From Notospermus geniculatus (Eukaryota > Nemertea > Pilidiophora > Heteronemertea > Lineidae): a stretch of 64,000 nt of DNA. The stretch is taken from NCBI GenBank assembly GCA_002633025.1, contig NMRB01000030.1:741137-805136 (forward strand), given 5' to 3'. The notes below the pieces were generated by a model. The model did no database searches and was not told where the DNA came from. It worked only from the letters and a program-made list of their open reading frames with translations. The first letter of the stretch is position 1, and each line of letters opens with the position of its first letter. This document shows, in pieces, positions 45,954-57,570 of the stretch. Position numbers and translations under genes: made by a program.

Positions 45954-46051
45954 CATCCTCCCACAGCAGAGATTTTTGTCTCACTCCTCTATCCACCCAC
46001 ACTTTGTGTGCAAGGTGGAGGGGCGAGACTGAAACCCTCTATGGGAGGATG
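45954..46051. mobile_element. hAT-like MITE, CATCCTCCC family, copy 7
   Basis: The ends are CATCCTCCCACAGCAGAG and CCCTCTATGGGAGGATG. The interior CACACTTTGTGTGCAAGG is a shortened version of the family hairpin. Flanks TGAGAAAT and TGAAATGG may be a decayed duplication. Confidence 0.78.
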
Positions 46052-48540
46052 TGAAATGGACTTGTTCAATTCACTAGTGTTCTCTTTACCTCAAAACTTT
46101 TTTCTGGAGTGAATTTTATTTAATTATCATTAGTCCCTTGAGATGTTAGAGACGTGAACTGCATAATGAACTACTGAACTGCAAAGATTTTATAATCACA
46201 TTTTCAAATGTTCGTTCCTAATATCCAAGTTGATTATAGATGAATAAAGGAATGAAAGATATGCTCGACGGAAATACTAATTTCTTTAAAAGGTCATTTT
46301 CCTGCTTGTCTCAAATTATATCTGATAGAGTCTGGCATATTTTTTCTGTCATTTGCAATTGGCAATTTCCCTCACTTTGAAGTAATGCTATATTTCTTAG
46401 CTGGAGGGAAACAGGTATTTTTTTCTTCACAGGTCTCAAATTTGCAGAATTGTAAGCCAATACTCGGAATTTTATGCAACTAATACTTTAATGCCTGTTG
46501 CCGCACTTCAAAGAAAGTAGTTTAAAATTCAAATTGAGTCTTGGTGCAGCATCGAAGTAAAGAGGTTTGTCAGTTTTTGTGACATTTTTGCATTTGAATA
46601 CTCGATGGAGTCATGACCTGGTTGTTTGAAGGTCTTTCCCATAACTGGAGTTCCATCTCTGGTAGATTTATGTCCTTCAGAAAGGGAATTACACGATAAC
46701 TGCACTTAATTCCTCTGAGCAACTCTCAGAAAGAATTGTTGTAGCCATTTGTTAGGTATGACATGCATGTGCAGGAATAGTGAAACAATTTGCTACTTTG
46801 TGCATTTAACAGAAACTTATTGGTGCATTTAAGTAGTTTGAAAACTTTGAAAATTGCTCATTTGTAGGTCAAAAGTTTCCAGCAATCAGACACGGCGTCT
46901 TCCTCAGTTCCCGCGAGGCAGGTTCCAATTTTCCATCCGAGATATTACACGTCGACAATTATCTCTGGCTCGGATGTGGATCATTTGCCAAGGATGGCTA
47001 AACCAACACACTGATGGATGAAATCGACACAATTTCTACCACACTCCAATATTTATAATCAATATGCAATATCATTGTTCATTTCACGGGCCTAAATTGA
47101 TTACAAGTGCTTCCACTTGATGGTATTGAAAATCTTTAGGCCCGTTTTCCATGCAGATCACACCTATGTATAATTTAACCACAGTTTCAGGTCTACATGT
47201 ATCATGAAAATTGGCCCTGTGTTCGTGCAGAATTTGAACATAGGACATGCCTCACTGCTCGTGCCAAGGATGGATTTCTGCCCTGGAATTTTTGGCAGCA
47301 TTGGAAAAAATGCAATAATTTCGGTGTTATCAGATTCAGTCACTAGTTGCCATCCTCTAGTGACTGAATGTAGGCGATCTTCTATAGTTGGTCTACATTC
47401 TGTAGTTGGTTAACTATAGAGGATGGGTCCATCAACCTCTGCATTCACCATCAGCAGCTCTGTGGAGACATAAGCTCCTTTACCACAACAGCTAAGCAAC
47501 AAAACACAGAATCCCTTTCACGGGGAGAAATAAGAGACATTCTCAAAGTAGTTCTACAATCTGTATGTGCTCTCAAGGTCAGTGATGATCCTCGGAGCAA
47601 GAAAAGACATTTGATGAAATGAGAGCAATCTTGTCCCAGTGGGTCATTATCTTCTATGTCTCAGACGTAATTAATTGTAATTTCCGTTAAACTGGATACC
47701 TGGATAATCACGGGTGTAACATTTATGAAATTAGGTAAACTGTACCGGCTGTAGGTTAGACACAGGCAAGGTGATTTAACACTGCGTCTCATCCTAACCT
47801 TTGCTCTCTTGACAACTGGTCAAGAGGTAACTTCGAAAAATGACCACCTTAGAAAATTATCTCATTAAGTGAATGGGAAGGAGAAGAAATTATAAGGATT
47901 ATTATTCATCCCACAAAGTGCCGATGACTCAATATCTTGGCATTATTATAAGGACTTTAAGAATGAGATCAAAAGACCCTTGTTTGTCGTGTATTTATTG
48001 TTTGTGAGAGATCAGTTAGATTAACGTTGACGAAATGACAAGTGAAACATGGTGGGAGTTTTATGTTGTATTTTATCGTGATTCACCTCCTTGGTGGGAT
48101 GAAATATTTGAAAGTTGCCGTGCAGAGCTGCCAGATTCAGTGGGGAGAAATGTGAGATGTAGTTTCGTGACATTAGTTGAGATTTCGTTTTGGGATGATC
48201 AAAAGTGGTGCATCTTCTTTCATTGGGTCCTTAAATTGCCACTGAGATCAAGCAAACTTTCTCTCATACCATTTTACCACAGAAACAACATGTGATTGTC
48301 AATTGGAAAAACTTTCCTAAGCTTCTTGGCTCAGGCTAGCAGAGAAGACACTGATACAGTCTTAGATTTTGTTTTTGGATTGTCCTAATATCATCAAAGA
48401 GACGGTACTGGATCGATCTTCCAATGTGGAAATCGTGTGTACGTGTCTCCTTTCATGGGTCAATGGCTTTCCACACCCCAGCTTCAGCAAATTCTCTGAG
48501 GAGCAGACATCCTGAGATAATCAGTGGTTGTTAATGTGTG
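46052..48540. other. Unassigned stretch
   Basis: No supported gene. An inverted pair CCATCCTCTAG/CTATAGAGGATGG (about 47351-47426) spans a short hairpin-prone region. An 86-codon plus frame at 48035-48295 has no recognised motif. Confidence 0.35.
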
Positions 48541-48570
48541 GTGACGAAAGGAGTGAGCGCTAAGAACCTG
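48541..48570. mobile_element. Solo end of the GGAGCGAGTGCTAAGAACC MITE family
   Basis: GTGACGAAAGGAGTGAGCGC followed by TAAGAACCTG matches the right end of the elements at 6073-6183 and 8851-8931. The left half is not found, so this is a truncated copy. Confidence 0.4.
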
Positions 48571-48903
48571 ATATTTTCAGGACTGGAGGAGAACTCACCA
48601 CACACTTTACCACAAACAACAACGTAAGATGTATTTTCCTTGAAAAACTTCAGTGTAGCTCTTCTTGACTCACGCTGGAAGAGCAGAGTCCAGCACGAAT
48701 GTAATAAGAGAGATCCAAGTGTTTTACCATAAAATCCTTGACATCAGTGTTTTATGTAGCACAAATTTGGAAACAAATGTTTGCCCGAATTCTAGAGATG
48801 AGTGTGTTTGACACAATATTGAAAGTTAATATTTTTTGTTTGAAGACTGGCATCATGGTTTTGTTCAATGGAACAGTGACAGGCGAAAAGAGCTGTTGAA
48901 ACC

Positions 48904-49005
48904 CATCTTCCTATATCAGGGCTTTGGTCTTGCTCCTCTTCATACGCTCACATACAAAGTGGATGTAGAGGAGTGGGGTAAAAACTCCTAATGTGGGAGG
49001 AAAGG
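48904..49005. mobile_element. hAT-like MITE, CATCCTCCC family, copy 8
   Basis: The ends CATCTTCCTATATCAGGG and CTAATGTGGGAGG are diverged but recognisable, with CTTGCTCCTCTTCATACG inside. Flanking octamers TTGAAACC and CTGAAACC agree at 7 of 8 positions, a target duplication. Confidence 0.75.
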
Positions 49006-50652
49006 CTGAAACCATTCTGATGAGAGCTGATGAAAACAAACTCCTGTGATATCAGCTCTTTTTGATGATACAGGTTTCCTCTTGGTTCTTTTGGATGTGT
49101 GACAGGATGATGATGATGACAACGGACCTTATTGAAACAAATGGTTGAAGCTGATGATCAAACATCCACCTGAAGATGTCCTGCTTACCATTCTCCAAAA
49201 CATCGATCACCTCTCAACAGATACCTATAAATTTTGTGTCATCACGCAATGTACACTAAAAGCTCTTGGTACATGTAGTAAGAAACATACAACGGCACCT
49301 TCAAAGGACACATCTTGGAACCTGCTTATCAGTCATAGTTACTGTATATAAAGTGTGCCTTTTTGAAAAACTTGTTTGTTGAAAGCCACCCCCTACACAA
49401 TAAATTCTCAAGTTGATCAAAGGGTTCTTTTTTGAGGGTTTCGAAGGATATGTTTTGATGGAAGAAATTTGGTATTAAAATGTTGTGTGGCTGAAGGAAA
49501 CATTAGTGGAAATGAAAAGACTTGTTGTTGAAGTGACGTTGTTGAAATGGTGGTGAGAATGAGATAGTATAAGCCTCTGGTGATTTCTGACATATCATTG
49601 ATTTAAGACCCCAAATGAATCAAGATTGACAGAGTTTTTTTTCTGACTTAAAGAGTTGCCGAGTTATAAAATCAAACTGACCTACTCTATGCTGTTATCC
49701 AAGGGATAAAACAAGGATGAAATACTCGAAGTGACAAACACAAGGCACAAACAATGAAGACATCTCACAAAAGTTCCAAATGAATTGAAAATCAGAAACA
49801 GAAAAAATATCTCACAAAAAATTGCAAATGAATTTCAAATAAAGATAAATCTGAACAGCTACTCACTCTGATAAAGATCCATCTTAATTGAAAGTGTAGA
49901 AAAAATGAAGATGGTTGCTATCCGGTAAACTGAATGAGAATTGGGATAGCAAACTTAACTTTACTGTGTTTGTTGTTAAGAAGAAATGAAATGAAAATAT
50001 TCTATACTTCATAAGATCCAAAATCTCAACAATCTCACAAACACTGTCTACTCACTTTTCTACTATCCAAGGGTGAAAATGTTTGAAATAATCCTTAAAA
50101 TATCTGTCCTAGTTGTCAAGGACATCCTGCATATTGATCATCCTTGATAAGAAGGATAAATATCCCATGTAGTCCTATAGGTTTCACTTTCTCCGTATAG
50201 ATCTTAAACTCTAATTCACTTGTGTTATTGACCTAGCGAGCCAACACGTGGTGACTTGTTAGTCGTCTGGCGTAGAATGAATCGCAGCTTCAACTTCGCC
50301 CTGAAACTCAGTACGATCAATGCCCACACATTATTGACATCAGAGTCGTACACAACAGGCGGGTTTCGTCACAGGAGAACGTAGTATACACATTTATAGA
50401 TTACTTCATTTTGATTGGTTCCCAAGGAAATGACATCATGGGTCATTGAGGAGGTTTCTTGTTTTCATTGGCTGTGGGATTTCCGTAGTATTCACCAGCA
50501 GAAAAATAAGGAAAATATTTACGTTTGATTCTGATCTTTAGCATGTTTGACGCATCTTTTTTCTGCCTTGTTTAGTGTATCTGTGTTATTCATTTAGCTA
50601 ATGTAGCAGGATTGTCAGCTGGCGTGGCGTCAATCTTCTGATGGTTTTGTTA
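49006..50652. other. Unassigned stretch
   Basis: A 68-codon plus-strand frame (49145-49351) begins with HPPEDVLLTILQNIDHL, which superficially recalls the start of an F-box. It is too short and isolated to call. The rest is AT-rich with no recognised feature. Confidence 0.35.
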
Positions 50653-50727
50653 GCCCGCTTGGCCGCAAGGCCCAGCAGGGCTTATGCTGTGGTTGGGGTC
50701 ATTGAGTGGTGGTCTGTCGTGCGTCAA

Positions 50728-50762
50728 GACGTACGTACGTACGTACGTACGTACGTACGTCC
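50728..50762. repeat. (ACGT)n microsatellite
   Basis: About eight uninterrupted ACGT units, self-complementary throughout, inside the compound element at 50653-51634. Confidence 0.95.
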
Positions 50763-51069
50763 GTAAACTTTGGTTGTTAGCGCTCTAGCGCCTTTATTTT
50801 TTGACGAATCTTTTTGGCCTTTGGTGGGTGTATATATGGGCCTAAGATCTAGGTCGAGTTCGATTTTGAGCACGGTTGGATTCCTATTTTGGCCTCCAGG
50901 GGGCGTTTTGTGCATCCGTAAACTTTGGTTTGTTAGCGCTCTAGCGCCTTTATTTTTTGACGAATCTTTTTGGCCTTTGCTGGGTGTATATATGGGCCTA
51001 AGATCTAGGTCGAGTTCGATTTTGAGCACGGTTGGACTGCTATTTTGGCCTCCAGGGGGCGTTTTGTGA
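50760..51069. repeat. Two 155-bp direct repeats
   Basis: Both units run from TCCGTAAACTTTGGTT through GCGCTCTAGCGCC, GGGCCTAAGATCTAGGTC and GGCCTCCAGGGGGCG, nearly identical. The duplication also keeps minus- and plus-strand frames open for about 100 codons, which is incidental. Confidence 0.92.
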
Positions 51070-51634
51070 AAAATTATAAAGGGCTATATTTTGATAATGG
51101 TTTGAGTTATCGTAGTGAAACTTTGTACACATGTACCTCAAGGTTATAGCAACTTACAGATAGCATTTCGGTGAAATCTGATTCTTGACATTGCCACCAG
51201 GGGGCCAAAACCAAAATCACCTAAAGTGCCAATTCTCCCTAACTACGAGACGGATCTTCATCAAATTTTTATCATGGGTATATCTAATGAGGATACATAA
51301 CACTATACCCCAGTTTTTAATTTGACCTAATTTTCACGGTCACAGAGGTCAAAGTTTGTCTGAAGTTACGAAATTGGCACTTCTTGTAATGGTTTCAGCT
51401 ATTCCTTTGAAACTTTGCACATATCTACCTCTAGGCTATAGCAACTCACACACAAAATTTTGGCGAAATCTGGTTCTTGACTTTGCCACTAGGGGGCCAA
51501 AACTAAAAACGGATCTTCATCAACTTGTTATCCAATGATACTTTTATATGGCAATTTGGCATGTTTGTACTTACGATATGGCTTAAGTGGGATTGCTGAT
51601 GATTCGTACAACTATGCTGTCAAGCCAAGCGGGC

Positions 51635-52639
51635 ACAGTGCCATTGGCACTATTTTTCACACGTTCGTGTTTTCAGTCTTGTTAGCGAGAAAGGTGGCGG
51701 AAATGCAGCAGTTTTCTCGGAAAAATGGAAACTTCTCTTCTGTTTTGGAAACAGCAGGCTAGGAGATCTGCCCAGAATATTCCTCGTCTTCAATGATGCA
51801 AGTTCAGCGTGAACTGGAGTTTAGTTGTTGAAAGAAGTCAAATGAAATATCAGATGCAACTTTATTTTGGCATGGCGTATAATAGGGTCAATTGATACTG
51901 TACTGTGGAGTGATGAGCAGGGCTCAAGATAAACCCTTGAAAGTGTCTTTTTATCCCAAAACAGAGAATGGACCCTTGCAATTTGGAGATCTATCTGATT
52001 CACCAAAGGACCATTGAAAATGTTGTTGGATACCGAAAAGCCCAATTTTTGAGGGGTCCACTGGGAGCCCTGGAAGTGTACCATTTTGAGATTCTAACCT
52101 GTCAGCAAATAGCCAGTTAGTGATTGAAATTCACAAGCTTCTAATAGGGCGTCAACCATATTCTGTGGAGGCGTTTCTTTCAGTATTTGAAGATCAGCCA
52201 TAAAGAGCAGATGTTTGGAGATGATGAATGGCTGCACTCAGCCAATGAAAAAGAAGAACATAATTCCAAATTTGTGCAATCATCACATGCCATGTCAACA
52301 TCGTGTCAGGAACCAACATGATCTGGTGTAAATTTTACATTTTGGCCTGCTTGTTCACTTTTTCCTTGTGTCAGTGTTGAATCTCAAAATATTGGATGAA
52401 CAGCTTTCCAGTGCCAAGTTGTTTTATAACTCGCATTACTCAGTGCTTATGATGCAGATACACCATCCATCTACATGTAGTTCTCCGTAAATTATTGGAA
52501 AGATGGATTGATGTGCTTGCCATTTGTTGCAGTTTGATCCGATTCCTTTTATCTCTAGGAAACTTATTGATTTCTGTTTGATAAAACAAGGAATGAATAG
52601 GCAACTGTACCATTTGTAGTATTGAACTTTTCTACCGGC
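51635..52639. other. Unassigned stretch
   Basis: No gene, RNA or intact repeat recognised. An 87-codon minus-strand frame (51821-52084) carries no known motif. Confidence 0.35.
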
Positions 52640-53590
52640 AATTAACGCACCGAGGACTGTGATGGCAAGCTTTATCAGTAATTAACTGTGAACGCAGGAA
52701 AGGTAAAAATTGCCTCACTTCTATTGGTACTATGAGGAGAAGCTCGTGGGAGGCCTGATTATGAAGTTTCGGCAAACATCTGTTCAGTTGAAAACCGGGC
52801 AATCAACAAGGTCATGATCCTCTACTCCAGCTCTTCGGAAAAGAACAGCTCTTCTGCCAGAACAGCTCTTCTTGAGATCTTGTTTCGAATTAACACAACA
52901 AGGACTGTGATGGCAAGCTTTTTCAGAAATTAACTGTGAACAGAGGAGGAAAGATAAAAATTGCCTCACTTGTGCTGGTACTATTGGGGACAAGCTCATG
53001 GGAGGCCTGACTGTGACAGTTTGGCAAGGATCTGCCAACTGGAAAACTGGGAATCGACATGTTGGTCATGATCCACTACTCCAGCTCTTCAGAACAGAAA
53101 AGCACTTCCTCCACTCCAGAACAGCTCTTCCTGAGATCTTATCTTCAAGCCTCCCTATTCGGGAGAAGCTCGTGGGAGGCCTGATTGTGACAGTTTTAGC
53201 AAGGATCTGCTGGCTGGAAAACCAGGGAATCGACAAGGTCATGATCTACTCCTCCAGCTCTTCAGAACCGAAAATGTCTGGCCTCCACAACAGCTCTTCT
53301 TGAGATCTTGTCTTGAAGCTGTTAGGTCTACAAGGACTGCGGACAAGGCAGATTTGAGCCAACCCCAAATTCTGACATTCCATGTCTCTTCTTATGACAA
53401 GATTGCCTCACTTCTACTGGTGCTAGCTCGTGGGATTTGCTTACTTGATCACGATCCACTACTCCAGATCTTCAGCCAGAACAGCTCTTCCTGAGATCTT
53501 ATCTTGAATAGCTGTTTGGCCAACAAGAATTGTTGACAAGTCAGATTTGAGCCAACCACAAATTCTGACATACCATGCCTCTTATGACCT
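52640..53590. repeat. Degenerate long tandem repeat, about four units
   Basis: Units of roughly 150-280 bp share, in order, GATTGCCTCACTTCTA, GAGAAGCTCGTGGGAGGCCT, GGAAAACYRGGAATCGACA, CATGATCYACTACTCCAGC, CAGAACAGCTCTTC and TGAGATCTTRTCTTGAA. Boundaries drift and some units lack parts. Similar frames (52784-53038 minus, 52998-53303 plus) result from the repeat. Confidence 0.75.
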
Positions 53591-55366
53591 CAGAAGCTTT
53601 CCTTGTGATTGCTACCAAGGATTCCCAAGCTATCTAATGAATCACACCGTGAATTTCCCCCGCAGAAAGTGTTTTCTTTCCCATACTTATTTTCCCATTA
53701 TACGAAGAGATAAGGAAAACATCAATCACTTGGACTTAATTATGTATTTGCGTGGTGCAGATAAAAAACTTGTGGGTGATGAATCTGACCATGCAGTTTT
53801 GCTGTCATCTAATTCAATTTCCAGTCCTGCATCAGTTCGAAATTTTTTGTATCTTTGAACACTGATGTCTTCCCACACTTGGCAAAAAAATTCTTTCATA
53901 CCTAATTCATTTTTCGATAGAACTCTCTGTCCTAAAGGCGCATACCCGCTGTTCTTTTGTGTACAAATTACCAAGCTTATTCTGAAGGTGAAGAATGAGT
54001 CTGTGGTCATGTCTCATGACTCCACAAACAGCCTTTGAACCTGCGTATCATCAAGGAAAGATCACGTTCTCCTAAAGGATTCCTCCCATCGGTCAAGATC
54101 ATTTCTTTATATGGCTTTTAGCCACGTTTCTTTGCTGTCCATATTTATCACGAAACCAACACCTCTGATGGAGGCACAATAGAAATATCCAGCAGTAATA
54201 CACCAGAATATATGTATTATGTTACTCCTTTAAAGTCTGGAGGATACCGCGGGTCATCTTTTGTCCATCTTTGTGATTCACATGCACATCCATAGTTGCC
54301 TTGATCTTGTCAAGGCTGCTTATGGCGGCTATTCTTCTGTGACACGTCAGAACATGACCAATCTCAGTTTTGTAATTTCATTAACCTTGAAAATCTTGAA
54401 GCTTTCAAGGCCTTCTCATCTGCACAGTTCCCTTTTCAAAGTTTTGAAAAGGGTGACTCTCGTGACTGTGCAGGTTTTCTTGGGGTTACAGTTTCCTGCA
54501 CTGTATTACTGTCATCGAAGGTGCTCCCCCACATGAAATTTTTCTGTACAAGTTGGCTCGCGCTGTGGAGAACTCAGCCATAGAAAAATAAAGGAACCAG
54601 CAATGGTAAATATCGTACTGCCAGTTTCCATCTAAGGAGCAAAGGTTGACCAAACATGCAATAACAACTAGACTTGACTGAGCAACCAATTGTCAAAGGT
54701 GAGACAGGACAAAAGCAGGGTCGGACAAACATGGTGAAATTGATAGGACTGACGTCGTTCTAGCGGCTCATACATGTATATTGCCCATTGGGATCCAACT
54801 CACATGAGAAAAGTTCGGTCGTCGTGAGAAGATGAATTCCCAATAACATGTCTGGTGTCACCAGTAGTGAGCGAGTTAATTTTCGCTCTTCATCAAATGG
54901 TTAGAATAGAAATTCGCTGCTCTTTCATTGCCAATTTGTGTCCGGTTATCCTAAAAAATCTTACGATGACATCCGCTCAGTCATTGTACATGCAGTTTCC
55001 TTAAAAAGTAGATCAGATATACAGTACTTGCGATGTTGTTCTATTCTTTGCCTGATGACATAAATAGACAGAGATTCCGCTATATTTGTGCTTGGCGTAG
55101 CAGATTATGTACAATATCGGGAAATCCTTACCTTTTATGGGATTGGATTTACAACTGCAGCAGTGCTGGCATCTGTAGCAGTAAATAATCCCGAGATTCT
55201 TGGTGACTTACATCGGTTGCGTCATTGATGTGAAGGAAATGTCAGTGATTTTGTAAAGGAAGGTGTGTTGTGTCAGATAAGTGTGATTATATGTAATAAT
55301 TACGTAAATTTTTTGTGTGTTTGTTTGAGCAGATGTGATGTAGGAGGATTTGAGATGGAAGTCCAC
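53591..55366. other. Unassigned stretch
   Basis: Frames at 53547-53858 (plus) and 53726-54010 (minus) overlap on opposite strands. Neither shows a recognised family, although the minus one has a protein-like composition (GYAPLGQRVL, VWEDISVQRYKKFR). The segment 54515-54620 is an inverted relative of blocks at 16985 and 44560. No gene is supported. Confidence 0.35.
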
Positions 55367-56162
55367 CTCCTTGTTCTTCAAGAGATGATGTAACTGCCAT
55401 TTCTCCATCTTGCACTGGCAAAGGTTCCAATCACTCCTACGGTGAAGGGAGCGTAGTTGAAGGGCGGAATGACCGTAGGCCATGCATGATAGGTCAAGAT
55501 GCCATTTCGTCAGTCATCAACAGGTGGACATATCGACACTGTTTCTTCTGATCAGTGGGTTTGCTCTCAGATTCCTGTTCTCTAACGCTCCCTCTGACGA
55601 AGCAGGTCTGTCTCCTTGTTCTTCAAAAGAAGATGTAACTTCCGCCTCATCATCTTGCCCTGGCAAGGGTTCCAATCACTCCTACAGTGAAGAGAGCATA
55701 GTTGAAGGGCGGAATGACCGTAGGCCATGATAGGTCAAGATGCCATCTCGTCAGTCATCAACAGGTGGACATATCGATATTTTCAACAGGTGAACACATC
55801 AATAGGAGCTGTTTCTTCTGATCAGTGGGTTTGCTCTCAGATTCCTGTTCTCTAACGCTCCCTCTGACGAAGCAGGTCTGTCTCCTTGTTCTTCAAAAGG
55901 AGATGTAACTACCATCTCATCATCTTCCCCTGGCAAGGATTCCAATCACTAGATCCTACGGTGAAGGGAGCGTAGTTGAAGGGGGGAATGACCGTAGGCC
56001 ATACATGATAGGTCAAGATGCCTTGTCATCAGTCATCAACAGGTGGACATATATCGATATCTTCAACAGGTGAACACATCAATACGAGCTGTTTCTTCTG
56101 ATCAGTGGGATCTGTCTCAGATTTCTGATCTATAACGCTCCCTCTGACGAGGCAGGTCTCCT
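55367..56162. repeat. About 250-270-bp tandem repeat, three units
   Basis: Units start near 55367, 55612 and 55882 with CTCCTTGTTCTTCAA. They share CAAGGRTTCCAATCACT, GAATGACCGTAGGCCAT, GATAGGTCAAGATGCC, CAGTCATCAACAGGTGGACA and TAACGCTCCCTCTGACGA. Units 2 and 3 carry a duplicated CAACAGGTGAACACATCAAT segment between them. Diverged relatives lie near 31260-31390 and, inverted, near 56820-56875. Confidence 0.85.
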
Positions 56163-57287
56163 ACGCAGATGATTCCTGCCGTTTGCCACGGTGTTCGTAT
56201 GCAGTTGGTAACGTCCCACAATTAATTTCCCTGCATACAATCTCAGAGAGATCCTGTCGGCCGTGCCTAATCAAGCTTTCCATATTCAATGACTCTGAAG
56301 GTCAGGAAGGTTGAAAGCACCATTTCAAGGTATGCCTCCTTAAGACATGATTGGACTTGGAATATTCAAGGTAAATTCATTGCTTATTAATGGCGAGCTT
56401 AAACCAAATCACCACTCAGGGCCTGATGACAATGGCTGCGGTTTGATTGCAGCTCCATCGTGGGTTCATTTCCTGATTACACTTCTTAACACTCTCCTCG
56501 GGGACCTTGAGGTGTATCGGGGGCAAGAGGTGACGTATCAGTAATGAGATGTCTGCCGTGACGGGCAGGAGTGTTCATTCCATCGGTTTCAGATGATTGC
56601 TTGGAGTGGACAATTAAAATTTACTTGTATTTGTGCCATGTTCTCGGAGGAGTTTCACATCTGTCATACATTCGCATTCTGCTCCGCAATTCAAGAACCC
56701 CTCATCCAATCAATTTCATATTTTGAGGGTATCGAGGTATGGGGGAGGTGCCGTATTGCTTTTGGTCATGCTCTGCCCTTGTGTCACTATCTTGAATGTC
56801 AAGGCCTTCAAACTGTGCTCCCTTGAGCGAGAGTTGGGTGATAGGAACGCTTGTCAGGGCAAGTTGTGTCACATGTGGCATATGCATGAAGTTCAAATTC
56901 TCTTTGAACAGAGAATCTTAGGCATCAATTACTGATAGTGTACATGTTGTTGTCTCTTTGCAACGAGTTCCGTTCCTGAGGTGGCCAACAATCCTGGTCA
57001 CCATGGCGGTAATTCAGATGAACTTCAAACTTTCTGTAAGGAGGCGTACAAGAGTTTAGCACTGATCGTTGTCCTCTTGTCTGTAAATCTGATAAAGGTG
57101 GTTTGTCCATTACCCCAGTGGTATCTAGTTACTCAGTTCAGGCCACTACATGGTATCACTGGAGGAAGCAACTTAAGGTATTTGTCCTTATGAATTCCCC
57201 TGAAGTTACCCTAACAGGGAAGAGGTTAGGCTGGCACTCAGTGGACATTGTCTCATGCGATGATTGGGACTGTGGTGGTTGATGAGA
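56163..57287. other. Unassigned stretch
   Basis: No supported gene. Around 56825-56875 the minus strand reads CACAACTTGCCCTGACAAGC and CCTATCACCCAACTCTCGCT, a distant copy of the repeat at 55.4-56.2 kb. Frames of up to 100 codons (56633-56935) show no motif. Confidence 0.4.
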
Positions 57288-57292
57288 TGTTT

Positions 57293-57565
57293 CAGGGGCA
57301 TAGCCAGCTTTTTTGGCCTGGGGGGGGCAAAATTGCTTGAGTCTGGAGGGCGAAGCTGGGGGGGGGGGGNGGGGGGGGTCTGGAGTCCTCCCCCAGATAG
57401 GACAAAAAATTGAAAATTTACGTCCTCTCAGATGCATTTTCCCCACATCTGACACACAACAACTTGGCTTGAAGAGGGGAAATGACCTTTTTGAGGAAGA
57501 ATTTGTTTTGGCCCTTTTTGCTCTGGGGGCATTTGCCCCCCCCCCACTGGCTAGCTACGCCCCTG
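57293..57565. mobile_element. Element with CAGGGGCRTAGCYAGC ends
   Basis: CAGGGGCATAGCCAGC at the left is inverted at the right (CTGGCTAGCTACGCCCCTG). TGTTT lies directly outside both ends (57288-57292 and 57566-57570), a possible 5-bp target duplication. The interior has a G-run with an N (57370) and a C-run (about 57537-57545). CAGGGGCGTAGC-ended elements with G/C runs are a common dispersed type in animals; the superfamily is not determined here. Confidence 0.7.
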
Positions 57566-57570
57566 TGTTT

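Larger units (their letters stand above)
50653..51634. mobile_element. Compound element with GCCCGCTTGGC ends and internal tandem repeats
   Basis: An 11-bp inverted pair, GCCCGCTTGGC (50653-50663) and GCCAAGCGGGC (51624-51634), bounds 982 bp. Inside are an (ACGT)n run, two 155-bp direct copies (50760-50914 and 50915-51069) and two diverged copies of about 118 bp (about 51095-51212 and 51386-51502). The latter contain GAAACTTTG and CAGGGGGCCAAAAC-type words. CCAGGGGGC punctuates all four sub-repeats. The matched ends make one mobile unit likely, but the class is unknown and there is no coding frame. Confidence 0.6.

Noticed and set aside
49145-49351. F-box-like start PPEDVLLTILQNIDHL
   Set aside because: A single short motif in a 68-codon frame with no supporting exon or downstream repeat domain.
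50728-50762. CRISPR-like or other spaced repeat array
   Set aside because: It is an uninterrupted ACGT microsatellite without spacers.
53726-54010. Possible transposase fragment (GYAPLGQRVL)
   Set aside because: It resembles DDE transposase wording over about ten residues only; no catalytic residues or neighbouring motifs were found.
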